Assembly (NCBI GenBank): GCA_019347575.1
Contig: JAHWKY010000010.1
Location: forward strand, 79,239 to 143,238
Reading direction: 5' to 3'
Origin: Actinomycetota bacterium
GTDB lineage: Bacteria > Actinomycetota > Nitriliruptoria > Nitriliruptorales > Nitriliruptoraceae
DNA: 64,000 nucleotides
Numbering within the stretch: position 1 is the first letter of the stretch; each line of letters opens with the position of its first letter. Below are positions 43,362 through 51,572 of the stretch, piece by piece. A program made the position numbers and the translations under genes. The notes under the pieces are model-generated. The model saw only the letters and a program-made list of their open reading frames with translations, was not told where the DNA came from and searched no databases.

Positions 43362-43472
43362 GGCTTGTCCTCCTGTGCACTTGGGCGTGCAGTTACGTTC
43401 CGGTCATGTGCTTCCGCCCGCGACCGGCCGGTTCGGGACGGCTCTGTCCCGGACCCTTCACATCCTCCGGGG

Positions 43473-44462
43473 TCAGATGTCGACCGGATAGGTGCGCATC
43501 TCACCCTTGGCGATCAGTCCGGGCAGGTCCTCCGATGCGTTCTCCCACACGAGGAGCATGGCACGCTTGGGCGCGTAGCCCTGGTGTCGGATGTCCGCCG
43601 GCATGGCCGCGACATCACCGGGTCGCATGACAACCTTGGCGCGGACTCCTCCGCTGTCGCGGTCCTCGACCTCCCAGTGGATCTCGTCCGACAGCTGCAC
43701 GAACCACTCGACGCGGTCGTTCCCGTGGATGATGGGGAGGATGTACTCCTCCGTCGTGGGGCAGAAGAGGCTGTTCTCGCATGCCGACACCACCGACGGG
43801 TTCCACGTCACATCAGAGCGGGAGAGGTACGCGAACAGGTTGAAGGCGTTCAACTCCTCCTCGAACCCCTCCTCCGCTTCGATCGTCGGCTCGTCCTGGG
43901 GTACGTCCGCGAAGGCACGGTTGACCGGGAAGCCCTTCTCGTCGGACCGCAGCTCCTCGTCGCCGGGGCAGCTCACCATCCGCTTCGCGGCCACCCGGTG
44001 CCGGTTGATGGCATCGCGGTTGTCGCCGTTCTTCGGACCGAAGGCAGTCCCGGTCTCGTCCGGGGCCGCGAAGGGGTCGAAGGTCTCGTTCGTCCAAGCG
44101 TCCAGCATGCGCTGGAAGGTTGCCTTGATGTCCGGCGTCTCGAAGTTCTCGACGTGATCCAGCTCCGCCTTGCGGTAGGAGTCGTTGTAGCGCCCAGCGA
44201 ACAGGTCGACGGTCCCGTAATGGTTCACGGTCCCGATGACTCCGTCGAAGTTGACGATCCCGTAGAAGAACTCCCAAGCAACGTCGCGCTGGAGCGCACG
44301 GAGGAACGCATCTGCGGACATGATGTGGTGACCCGTCGGCCATTCGATGTACACGAAGTACTCGTCACGGGAGAAGGTGAACTCGCCCAACTCGAACGAC
44401 GGGTAACCGAACTGGTTGGGATCGCCGGACCGGACCTCAGGTGGGCTCTCAACAACGGTCAT
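43473..44462 (-). CDS. hapD: Hydroquinone 1,2-dioxygenase large subunit (PnpD/HapD type)
   Basis: 329 residues from ATG 44462 (GAGAGGAG upstream). The C-terminal cupin-like core shows IIHGNDRVEWF, with His246, Asn248 and Glu252, and ADIRHQGYAPKR, with His293. The H-x-N-x3-E pattern and the 47-residue step to the last His agree with the iron ligands I recall for the PnpD subunit of Pseudomonas hydroquinone dioxygenase. FELGEFTFSRDEYFVYIEWP and GIVNFDGVIGTVNHYGTVDLF are N-terminal features. The enzyme opens hydroquinone to 4-hydroxymuconic semialdehyde using Fe(II) and O2. The small subunit gene lies 37 bp upstream. Confidence 0.88.
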   Translation of the reverse strand: MTVVESPPEVRSGDPNQFGYPSFELGEFTFSRDEYFVYIEWPTGHHIMSADAFLRALQRDVAWEFFYGIVNFDGVIGTVNHYGTVDLFAGRYNDSYRKAELDHVENFETPDIKATFQRMLDAWTNETFDPFAAPDETGTAFGPKNGDNRDAINRHRVAAKRMVSCPGDEELRSDEKGFPVNRAFADVPQDEPTIEAEEGFEEELNAFNLFAYLSRSDVTWNPSVVSACENSLFCPTTEEYILPIIHGNDRVEWFVQLSDEIHWEVEDRDSGGVRAKVVMRPGDVAAMPADIRHQGYAPKRAMLLVWENASEDLPGLIAKGEMRTYPVDI

Positions 44463-44499
44463 GGGCACTCCTCTCGGATCTGATCGGACTACGGGGACG

Positions 44500-45006
44500 T
44501 CACAGCTCGGTGGCCACGATCTCACGCCACTTGTAGACCGTGCCGTCGCCCTCGATGGTCTGCATGATCAGTGCTGCGACGTCGTCACAGTGGAAGCGGT
44601 AGGCGGCGCCGGCCGGGAGCAGGGCTTGGTGGCCGCGCCCCACGATGATGCGTCCCATCCGGGGGCCAGCGGGGTCAGCGCCGAGCTCGAGCGATCCCTT
44701 CTTGTCCTTGGGCGGAACCTGTCCCTCACCCGCCTTGTGGAGCTCGATGGTCACCTGTCCGTCCATGCAGAGAACGAACTCGTCGTGGGAGGCGACCCGC
44801 CACTCGGAGGTGCCTTCGGCTCGGATAGCCTCGAGAACGTACTCCCGGTTGCGTGCAACAGCGACCTTCTCGTAGGGTGCCGAGTTGTTGGCGACCTCGA
44901 ACACGTTCGAGAACGCGTAGTGCTTGGCCTCATCGTTGATGATGTCGAGACGGCCCTTCTCGTAATCCTTGAGCGATCCGAACTTGGTCTGGTAACTGGT
45001 TGCCAT
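44500..45006 (-). CDS. hapC: Hydroquinone 1,2-dioxygenase small subunit (PnpC/HapC type)
   Basis: 168 residues from ATG 45006 (GGGGAGGAG upstream); an upstream in-frame start at 45051 is less likely. SYQTKFGSLKDYEKGRLDII opens the chain; the rest is a cupin-like barrel (ASHDEFVLCMDGQVTIELHK, IIVGRGHQALLPAGAAYRFH). No complete metal-ligand set is expected in this subunit. Size (~18 kDa) and pairing with a ~38-kDa subunit fit the two-component hydroquinone dioxygenase. It is the first gene of the operon, read from the IclR-linked promoter region. Confidence 0.82.
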   Translation of the reverse strand: MATSYQTKFGSLKDYEKGRLDIINDEAKHYAFSNVFEVANNSAPYEKVAVARNREYVLEAIRAEGTSEWRVASHDEFVLCMDGQVTIELHKAGEGQVPPKDKKGSLELGADPAGPRMGRIIVGRGHQALLPAGAAYRFHCDDVAALIMQTIEGDGTVYKWREIVATEL

Positions 45007-45059
45007 CGACGACTCTCCTCCCCGACGGCGCGGTCCCTCGACCCGCCCCACGGCTTCCT

Positions 45060-45093
45060 GTACGCTATGTGAACAATAGTTCTATATGCGTAC
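45060..45093. promoter_or_regulatory. Divergent promoter/operator between hapC and the IclR gene
   Basis: An A/T-rich patch in GC-rich DNA. GTACGC (45060) and GCGTAC (45088) flank an inner GAAC-AATA-GTTC (45071-45082), and CTATGTGAAC at 45065-45074 recurs at 58637-58646. Nested symmetry of this sort is typical of IclR-type operators, and both flanking genes start within 55 nt. Exact -10/-35 elements cannot be fixed. Confidence 0.65.
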
Positions 45094-45117
45094 CCAACCT
45101 ACGGAGGTGCTCTCAGC

Positions 45118-45906
45118 GTGTCAAGAGACGAGCTCGGACCTGACTTCGTCCAGTCCCTCGCCCGTGGGCTGGAGGTCATCCAGGCCTTCTCGCGTGATCG
45201 GCCGTCGCAGACCCTCAGCGAGGTAGCCGAGCACACCGCGCTCAGTCGTGCCACGGCTCGCCGGCTGTTGCTCACGCTCGAGCACCTCGGCTTCGTGGAG
45301 TCCTGTGAGCGGCGGTTCCAGCTCACCCCCCGCGTCTTGGACCTCGGCTACACCTACCTCTCATCGCTGGGCATCGGGGACGTCGCGCATCCCCACATGG
45401 AGCGGCTGGCCGAACAGCTCCACGAGTCCACGTCGGCGTCCGTCCTCGACGGCCACGAGATCGTCTACGTCGTGCGGATCCCCACCCACCGGATCATGAC
45501 GATCTCTCTCGATCTGGGAACTCGCCTCCCTGCTTTCTGCACGTCGATGGGCCGGGTCCTGCTCGCCTCCCTACCGCCGGACCAGCTCGACGGCCACCTC
45601 GAGGCGATGGACCTGCACCCCCATACCAAGCGCACGGTCACCGACGTCGGGCAGCTCCGGGCCATACTCGACGAAACCCGCGAACGAGGATGGGCGCTGG
45701 TGGACCAGGAGCTCGAGGACGGCGTGCGATCCGTTGCGACCCCGCTCCGGGACGGCGGGGGCCGGGTCGTTGCTGCACTGAACGTCTCCGGCCACGCAGG
45801 ACGCGTCACGCTGGGGCACATGCGGGACCGCTTCCTGCCTCCCCTTCTCGAGACAGCGCGAACGATCAACCAGGAACTGGCCCGTCGGTGGACGGGGTCA
45901 CGCTGA
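45118..45906 (+). CDS. IclR-family regulator, probable regulator of the hydroquinone operon
   Basis: 262 residues from GTG 45118 (GGAGG 10 nt upstream). Winged helix: QSLARGLEVIQAFSRDRPSQ, TLSEVAEHTALSRATARRLL, LTLEHLGFVES. Effector domain: HPHMERLAEQLHESTSASVL, LPAFCTSMGRVLLA, TDVGQLRAILDETRERGWAL and ATPLRDGGGRVVAALNVSGH. It closely resembles PcaR/PobR-type activators of aromatic catabolism, which bind pathway intermediates. Divergent placement from hapC argues that it controls that operon and itself. Its end overlaps the LLM gene by 9 bp, tail to tail. Confidence 0.92.
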   Translation: MSRDELGPDFVQSLARGLEVIQAFSRDRPSQTLSEVAEHTALSRATARRLLLTLEHLGFVESCERRFQLTPRVLDLGYTYLSSLGIGDVAHPHMERLAEQLHESTSASVLDGHEIVYVVRIPTHRIMTISLDLGTRLPAFCTSMGRVLLASLPPDQLDGHLEAMDLHPHTKRTVTDVGQLRAILDETRERGWALVDQELEDGVRSVATPLRDGGGRVVAALNVSGHAGRVTLGHMRDRFLPPLLETARTINQELARRWTGSR

Positions 45907-46800
45907 CCTCGGTGGGCCGCCCCAACCGGCCGGAGGGTCAGGATCCTTCGAGCGCGGGGCTCCTGGGGCAAGCAGGTCGCGGCTTCCGATCACCATGGCG
46001 TTCAGCTGGGCGATCGCATCGTGGATGTCCCGGGCGTCGGGCAGCACGCACCGCAGATCGGTTACCCCCAGGTGGGCCAGTTCGATCACCCGTTCCTGAC
46101 AGTCCTCCAGGCGCCCGATGATGCCGACCGGAGACGCCGCTGCTGCGACGGAGAAGTGGCGATCGTTCTCCGCACGCGCCAGAGCTTCGGCATGCGTACG
46201 ACCGATCGACACGGGGGCTTCCAGGGCGATCCCGAGGGACGCTGTCGGTCGCCCCCCGTCCGTGCAGGCCCGGTGGACCTGACGGACGGCGACGGCGACG
46301 TCGGGGATGGCCGTCACCGGAAGCACGACGTCGTCGGCGTAGCGGACTGCCTCCGCCACATGCTCTGACCCCGTCGCAACGACGGAGAGCCGCGGACGAC
46401 GTTCATGCTGCCACGCCGTCAGCAGGACTCTGAGGAAGGGGCCGAGAGACGGCGGGGACGACTGCGACCTGCCGAGCGCCGCTGTCGCGAGTCCGATCTC
46501 GACGTTGTGGTGGCCGGCTGCCGCGCGGCCGATGTTCGCGACCTCCTCCACGCCGTGTGTCGAGACGTCCACGGTGAAGCCGATCTGGGCGCGCTGCAAC
46601 TTCGACGCCAGCACCTTGACGGTCGGTGTCAGGTCGCCCGAGGGCGAACCCTCCTCCCGCACCCAAACGGCGTTCATCCCCGCCCGATCGCTCAACATGC
46701 TCAACTGCTCGAGTCGGCCAGGCGGCAGGCGGGTGGTCAGTACGACAGAGAGGCGGACGAGTCGTCCGGTCGGTGGTTCCGTGGGCGAGAAGGAGACCAA
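45898..46800 (-). CDS. LLM-class (F420/FMN-dependent) oxidoreductase
   Basis: 300 residues. LSMLSDRAGMNAVWVREEGS, IGFTVDVSTHGVEEVANIGRAA, VEIGLATAALGRSQSSPPSL and ADDVVLPVTAIPDVAVAV follow the luciferase-like TIM barrel. Members reduce or oxygenate substrates with F420 or flavin; several actinobacterial clusters use them on quinones or ring products, but the substrate is not visible. The start TTG 46800 lies among short inverted repeats shared with the divergent VWA gene and has no good ribosome site; a GTG downstream is possible. Confidence 0.75.
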   Translation of the reverse strand: MVSFSPTEPPTGRLVRLSVVLTTRLPPGRLEQLSMLSDRAGMNAVWVREEGSPSGDLTPTVKVLASKLQRAQIGFTVDVSTHGVEEVANIGRAAAGHHNVEIGLATAALGRSQSSPPSLGPFLRVLLTAWQHERRPRLSVVATGSEHVAEAVRYADDVVLPVTAIPDVAVAVRQVHRACTDGGRPTASLGIALEAPVSIGRTHAEALARAENDRHFSVAAAASPVGIIGRLEDCQERVIELAHLGVTDLRCVLPDARDIHDAIAQLNAMVIGSRDLLAPGAPRSKDPDPPAGWGGPPRSA

Positions 46801-46866
46801 TCGCTACGTTCGCTATGCGGATAGTTGTCCGTATTGCGAACGAATCTAGCCGGGAGGTTCCACCCC

Positions 46867-48321
46867 ATGCAAGCGCCCGCTGACCCCGTACCTCGGACGG
46901 TGACCGCAACGGTCGTGGAGTTCACCAACCGGCTGCGCCAGGCCGGAGTGGGAACGTCGCTCGCCGAGGCCATAGACGCCATCCGCGCCCTCCATGAGCT
47001 CGAGTTGCTCGATCGTCAACACATCCGGGGGGCGCTTGGCGCCACGATGGTGAAGAACGCGGCCCACAGGGCGACTTTCGATCGCATCTTCGATCTCCAC
47101 TTCGCTCCCGGACCCGAGGTCCGGGCTACCGCCGATCCGGAGGCGACGCGGTCGTCATCGAGCGTGGACGACGATCACGGCGGGGAGCGTTCGGGCGACG
47201 AGCGGCGACCGGACGCCTCGTCCCAGGACCTGCCATCGGACACACTCATGCGCGCCCTGCTCGACGCGTTGAAGGCGGGGGATGTCGACGCTCTCCGAGA
47301 ACTGGCCGGGGACGCGGTCGCGGCTTTCGGGGGCATCGATGGCGAACGGTCAGCATCGGAGCGGTACTACCTCTACCGAGTCCTCCGGAAGGTGGAGCTG
47401 TCGAACCTGCTCCAAGCGGCGATCCGCGCCGGACTCGAGGATCCCGGATCGCTCGAGGGTCGGCTCGAACAACAGGAGCTGTCCGAACGCGTTGAGTCGC
47501 TTCGGAAGATGATCGCTCAGGAGATCCGGCGCCAGATGACCGCCGTCGCGGGGCGCATCGACGCCGCGGAGAAGCTGGGGCCTGATCTCCTCGAGGAGGC
47601 AGCCATCGCGGCGATGTCCCCACGCCAACTGGAAGAGCTGCGGGATGCCGTCCGTCCCCTCGCACGGAAGCTGGCGGCGCGCGTAGCCGCGAAGCACCGG
47701 CGTCACTCACGCGGACGCTTGGACGTCCGCCGCACCATGCGACGGTCTCTGTCGACGGGGGGGGTACCGCTGGATCCCGCCTTCAAACGTCCGAAGGTCT
47801 CGAAACCGGAGTTGGCCTTGCTCTGCGACATCTCCGGCTCGATGGCCGAGTTCGCCAGCTTCACCATGTCCTTCCTGCACGCGATGAGCGAAGAACTGGT
47901 TCGACTGCGCTCCTTCGCCTTCGTCGACGCCGTCGACGAGGTCACCGACCTGTTCGAACCCGGCGAGCCGACACTCCACACCCGCAACGTCCTGGCTGCT
48001 GCCGACGTCATCCATGGTGACGGCCACAGCGACTACGGGCAGGTTCTCGACCAGTTCTGGGAGGAGTACGAGGGGTATCTGTCGAGCAAGAGCACGCTCA
48101 TCATCACCGGCGATGCTCGAACCAACTACCGCGATGCCGGCGTGGAGCGACTGCGCCAGCTCCAGCGCCGTGTTCGCAAGATCTACTGGCTGAACCCTGA
48201 GCCCCGTCCGGAGTGGGACACCAAGGACTCGGTCATGGGCGAGTACGCCCGTGTCTGCGACGGAGTCTTCGAGGTGCGCAACCTGCGGCAGTTGGAGAAC
48301 GCCGTCTACGAGATCGTTTGA
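46867..48321 (+). CDS. CoxE-like VWA-domain protein
   Basis: 484 residues from ATG 46867 (GGGAGG 9 nt upstream). The N-terminal 250 residues are helical and charged (VVEFTNRLRQAGVGTSLAEA, IDAIRALHELELLD). The VWA domain starts near residue 310: LALLCDISGSMAEFASFTMS has the DxSxS metal site, with GDGHSDYGQVLDQFWEEY and STLIITGDARTNYRDAG later. This is the CoxE layout, partner of CoxD-type MoxR ATPases in metal-cluster maturation. Its natural partner is the MoxR gene at 32954. It is followed 14 nt later by the aldo/keto reductase. Confidence 0.85.
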   Translation: MQAPADPVPRTVTATVVEFTNRLRQAGVGTSLAEAIDAIRALHELELLDRQHIRGALGATMVKNAAHRATFDRIFDLHFAPGPEVRATADPEATRSSSSVDDDHGGERSGDERRPDASSQDLPSDTLMRALLDALKAGDVDALRELAGDAVAAFGGIDGERSASERYYLYRVLRKVELSNLLQAAIRAGLEDPGSLEGRLEQQELSERVESLRKMIAQEIRRQMTAVAGRIDAAEKLGPDLLEEAAIAAMSPRQLEELRDAVRPLARKLAARVAAKHRRHSRGRLDVRRTMRRSLSTGGVPLDPAFKRPKVSKPELALLCDISGSMAEFASFTMSFLHAMSEELVRLRSFAFVDAVDEVTDLFEPGEPTLHTRNVLAAADVIHGDGHSDYGQVLDQFWEEYEGYLSSKSTLIITGDARTNYRDAGVERLRQLQRRVRKIYWLNPEPRPEWDTKDSVMGEYARVCDGVFEVRNLRQLENAVYEIV

Positions 48322-48335
48322 CCTCAGGAGCGCCG

Positions 48336-49160
48336 ATGCCCATGCCACCATCGTCGGTGACCATCGCCCCGGGCGTGGAAGCGCCGCGGCTCGCGTTCGG
48401 CACGTACCGCATACCGCCCGGCGACCCCACCTACGAAGCCGTGGGGGTCGCGCTCGAGGCTGGCTACCGCCACATCGACACGGCGGCGATGTACGGCAAC
48501 GAAGCCGGTGTCGGACGGGCCATCCGGCAGCACGGCGACGACGGGGTCTTCGTCACCACGAAGGTGGCCCGCGAGGACGTCGGTCGGGATCGTGTCCGCC
48601 GGTCGGTGGAGGCCAGTCTGGAGCTTCTGGGGGTTGATCAGGTCGATCTCGTCCTGTTGCACTGGCCCGAACCTCCAGCGCGCGTCCAGAGCTACGCGTC
48701 TCTCCTCGAGGCGCAGGAGTCGGGGTTGATCTGGGCAGCGGGCGTGAGCAACTTCGTCGAGCGGCATCTCGACGAGCTCGAGGAGGCGGGCCTGGCGCTC
48801 CCGGCCGTGAACCAGATCGAGTTGCATCCGTTCGTGTTCGGGTCACGGCGCGACCTCGTGCAACGGTGCGAGGCCGACGGGATGACGGTCTCTGCGTACA
48901 GTCCCCTGGCACGCGGCGAACGGTTGGGGCACCCGCTCGTCCAGCAGGTCGCGGACAAGCATGGGCTGACCCCGGCGCAGGTGCACATCGCCTGGGCCCT
49001 GCAACACGGATGGATCACGATCCCGAAGTCCTCGAACCCCGAGCGGATCCGTGAGAATGCCCTGGCGGGCGAGGCCGAGCTGACGGCCGAGGACCTGCGC
49101 CGGTTGGACGACCTGGACGAGAACCTGACCGTCGCCTGGGATCCGGAGGGCGCTGCCTAG
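48336..49160 (+). CDS. Aldo/keto reductase
   Basis: 274 residues from ATG 48336 (AGGAG 5 nt upstream). The AKR tetrad is visible: Asp and Tyr in YRHIDTAAMYGNEAGVG, Lys in VFVTTKVARED, His in LVLLHWPEPP. ITIPKSSNPERIRENALAGE is the NADPH phosphate site. The group (2,5-diketogluconate reductase-like, AKR5) reduces small carbonyls. It is probably co-transcribed with the VWA gene; its substrate in the island is unknown. Confidence 0.9.
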   Translation: MPMPPSSVTIAPGVEAPRLAFGTYRIPPGDPTYEAVGVALEAGYRHIDTAAMYGNEAGVGRAIRQHGDDGVFVTTKVAREDVGRDRVRRSVEASLELLGVDQVDLVLLHWPEPPARVQSYASLLEAQESGLIWAAGVSNFVERHLDELEEAGLALPAVNQIELHPFVFGSRRDLVQRCEADGMTVSAYSPLARGERLGHPLVQQVADKHGLTPAQVHIAWALQHGWITIPKSSNPERIRENALAGEAELTAEDLRRLDDLDENLTVAWDPEGAA

Positions 49161-49200
49161 TCGGGGACTGAGCCGGCCCAACCCCGATACGCAGGGCGGA

Positions 49201-49686
49201 TCAGCCCAAGGGCTGAGCGGGGTCGCGCCCTTCGGCCGAGAGCCAGGGGTAGCGATCCGTGTCGAGTCCGGCGTAGTCCGGGTCGAGGTAGATGAAGCAG
49301 CGTTGGATCAGGAAGTCCCTCACCTCGAAGACGTCGCACCAGCGACCGGCATGCGTGACACCTGCGCGCCACTCACCGTCCTGGTGCTCACCGAAGCTCG
49401 TTCCCTCGCAAGCGAAGGTGTCGGTCCCGCTCATGACCCAGTTGAAGTTGGCGTAGTCGTGCTTGATCGACTTGAGCGTCCCTCCGACGTCTCCGAAGAG
49501 CCGCCCGATCTCCTCCTTGCCGTTGGCGAGCCCCCACTTCGGGAAGTACACCTGAGCGTCGTCGGCGAACAGGTCGAGTACGGATCCGCCGGTCGACGTG
49601 ACTCCGCCCTTGTCGAACGCCTTCAGGTACTCCAACGCAACGGACTTGCGCTGCTCGTCGGTCATGTTCTTCGTTGACACTGCCAT
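49201..49686 (-). CDS. NTF2/SnoaL-like protein, copy 2
   Basis: 161 residues from ATG 49686 (GGAGG 8 nt upstream; the ATG at 49701 is in frame but sits on the ribosome site). It matches copy 1 along its whole length except 27 positions, with the same VYFPKWGLANGKEEIGRLFG and GRWCDVFEVRDFLIQRCFIY blocks. It lies 54 bp downstream of the flavoprotein gene on the same strand, so each copy accompanies a different oxidoreductase. Function unknown. Confidence 0.8.
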   Translation of the reverse strand: MAVSTKNMTDEQRKSVALEYLKAFDKGGVTSTGGSVLDLFADDAQVYFPKWGLANGKEEIGRLFGDVGGTLKSIKHDYANFNWVMSGTDTFACEGTSFGEHQDGEWRAGVTHAGRWCDVFEVRDFLIQRCFIYLDPDYAGLDTDRYPWLSAEGRDPAQPLG

Positions 49687-49740
49687 GTGTTGTACCTCCA
49701 CGGTTCGTTGTGCGTCTTCCTTGCGGGTGGTACGCGGTTC

Positions 49741-51432
49741 TCAGGCCTGGCCAGCTCGGGTCACGGCCGAGACCTCCCTGACCGTCTGGGCATGCGCGGC
49801 GTTGGCCGCGCGGTGGGCCATGGCGAGGATCGGTCCGAGCGTGGCACCGCCCGCCCAGTACGCCTGCGCCGACGGAGAGGCCACGCAGTTCCCGACGCCG
49901 AAGAGTCCAGGGATCGGCGTGTCCGTGTCGTCGACGACCTGCATGTCCGGCGTCGTCTTGGGGCCCCCCTTCGTGTCGAGCGTTCCACCGGTCACGAGCG
50001 CGGCGTAGTACGGACCGGAGTCACTGATCGGCCACATCGTAGGGTTGGCCCGACCAGGCTCCTCCTTGACCGGCCCGTTGAAGATGAGCGAGATCTCGCG
50101 TTCTCCTCTGCCGAAGTCCGCGTCCACCCCCGCAGCGGCCAGCTCGTTGAAGCGGTCGATCGTCGATCGAAGGGTCTCGAGGAAGCCCTCGGAGAGCCGT
50201 AGGCCCCCGGTGACGTGTTCGTAGTCCTCGAGCCGGTCGGCGATGGCTTCAGTTAGCTCGGGGAGCGTGTCCCCCTTGATCACGTGGCGGTCGTCGGAAC
50301 CTTCGGGGACGATGAGCCGTCCGTACTCGTCGCTCGCCGAGTGGTCCTGACTCCGTTGGTCCCAGATCTGGAAGAGGATCAGGTTCGGGTACTCGGCGTC
50401 CTCGCCGTCCCACTCGAAGAACGTGTGGGCGAGTTCGTTGTACGGCAGCTTCTCGTTGCAGACCCGCTCCCCCCGCTTGTTGACGAAGATCATGGAATCG
50501 CCCGATACCGAGAACATGCCCGAGATGTCGGGGTCGCTTCGCACCGCTTTCTCCAAGGGGACCGGACACATCCAGGCGTACTGCATGTTGCGAAGCTGCG
50601 CACCGACAGGCGTGGCGATGCGGATGAAGTCGCCTTCGTTGGAGTTGGCCCCGCACCCCCCGTAGACCGGCACGTTCAGGAAGTTCTGCCGCAGCTCCTT
50701 GTCGTGCGTGAAGCCGCCCGTGGCGAAGATCACCGCCTTCCGTGCGCGGACCCGGAGGGTTCCGTCAGCCACCGTGCCCGCCTCGACGCCGACCACTTCC
50801 CGGTTCTCGACGATGACGCGCTGGACCCGGTGTCCCGTCCTGACATCGACCCCGTCGCGTTCCGCCGCGGCGCTCATCGTTCGGACCGCGACCGCTCCGC
50901 CATCCGACATCGACTCGGCGGCCTCCGATGGCACGAGGACGCGTCCTTTCGGTGCGTTGTCCTCGTCGATGTTCGACCAGTAGTCCGGGACATCGGCGCA
51001 GTGGCGGTAGACGAGCGCTCCCTTCTCGTGGAGGAGCTCCGTCGCCTCCGAGGCCGACTGGTAGATCCCTCGGCAGAGGTCGTACTCCCACTGCGTCATG
51101 CCGTACGTGGGGTGATCGGGGTCGTAGGACTGCGGACGCGAAAGCCGCGCCATGTACTTGAGGCAGCCCTTCTCCGTGTCCTCGATCCCGAGCTCCCTCA
51201 TCGGAACGTTGTTGGGGATCCAGTACCAGAACGCCGCCTTCCGGGCGGTTCCTCCCAGCTGTGGCGCCTTCTCGAGCAGGATGACGTCGTTGCCGAGCCA
51301 GCGGGAGAACAGGGCAGCCGGGAGACCGCCTCCGCCTCCGCCCACCACAACGATGTCGGCCTCGACGTCGAAACCGTCAGCGGCGCCGGTCGGTAGTGCC
51401 GAAGCGCGCGGGGCGATGTCCAGGTGTGTCAT
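49741..51432 (-). CDS. FAD-dependent oxidoreductase (KstD/fumarate-reductase flavoprotein family)
   Basis: 563 residues. FAD site: ADIVVVGGGGGGLPAALFSRW and VILLEKAPQLGGTARKAAFW; mid-domain ARKAVIFATGGFTHDKELRQ; C-terminal GLFGVGNCVASPSAQAYWAGG with GGATLGPILAMAHRAA. This is the soluble fumarate reductase / 3-ketosteroid dehydrogenase type, which oxidises or reduces C-C bonds next to a carbonyl. No FMN or haem domain is attached. It is followed by the NTF2-like copy 2, perhaps acting on the same ring substrate. ATG 51432; no good ribosome site seen. Confidence 0.82.
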   Translation of the reverse strand: MTHLDIAPRASALPTGAADGFDVEADIVVVGGGGGGLPAALFSRWLGNDVILLEKAPQLGGTARKAAFWYWIPNNVPMRELGIEDTEKGCLKYMARLSRPQSYDPDHPTYGMTQWEYDLCRGIYQSASEATELLHEKGALVYRHCADVPDYWSNIDEDNAPKGRVLVPSEAAESMSDGGAVAVRTMSAAAERDGVDVRTGHRVQRVIVENREVVGVEAGTVADGTLRVRARKAVIFATGGFTHDKELRQNFLNVPVYGGCGANSNEGDFIRIATPVGAQLRNMQYAWMCPVPLEKAVRSDPDISGMFSVSGDSMIFVNKRGERVCNEKLPYNELAHTFFEWDGEDAEYPNLILFQIWDQRSQDHSASDEYGRLIVPEGSDDRHVIKGDTLPELTEAIADRLEDYEHVTGGLRLSEGFLETLRSTIDRFNELAAAGVDADFGRGEREISLIFNGPVKEEPGRANPTMWPISDSGPYYAALVTGGTLDTKGGPKTTPDMQVVDDTDTPIPGLFGVGNCVASPSAQAYWAGGATLGPILAMAHRAANAAHAQTVREVSAVTRAGQA

Positions 51433-51462
51433 GTGGCTCCTCCAGACCTAGGCGGCCGACCT

Positions 51463-51492
51463 ACCCATCGCCGGAACGACTCCTCGATGGGT
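51463..51492 (-). terminator. Stem-loop after the ABC fusion gene
   Basis: ACCCATCG and CGATGGGT form an 8-bp stem with a 14-nt loop, 80 nt beyond the stop at 51573 and 31 nt before the flavoprotein start. It may end the sugar-transporter transcript. Nothing else is seen in 51433-51572. Confidence 0.4.
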
Positions 51493-51572
51493 GACTCGAT
51501 CCATGTTCCCCGACGACGGCATCGTCGCGATGTTGCAGAGTGGGACGCCCGTGTCCTATCACGGATCGGCCG

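Noticed and set aside
45898..46866. TAGCGAA words near the LLM/VWA start region as extra copies of the 35-bp mfd repeat
   Set aside because: Only short TAGCGA(A) stretches match; period and the GTGCT/AGCAC ends are missing.
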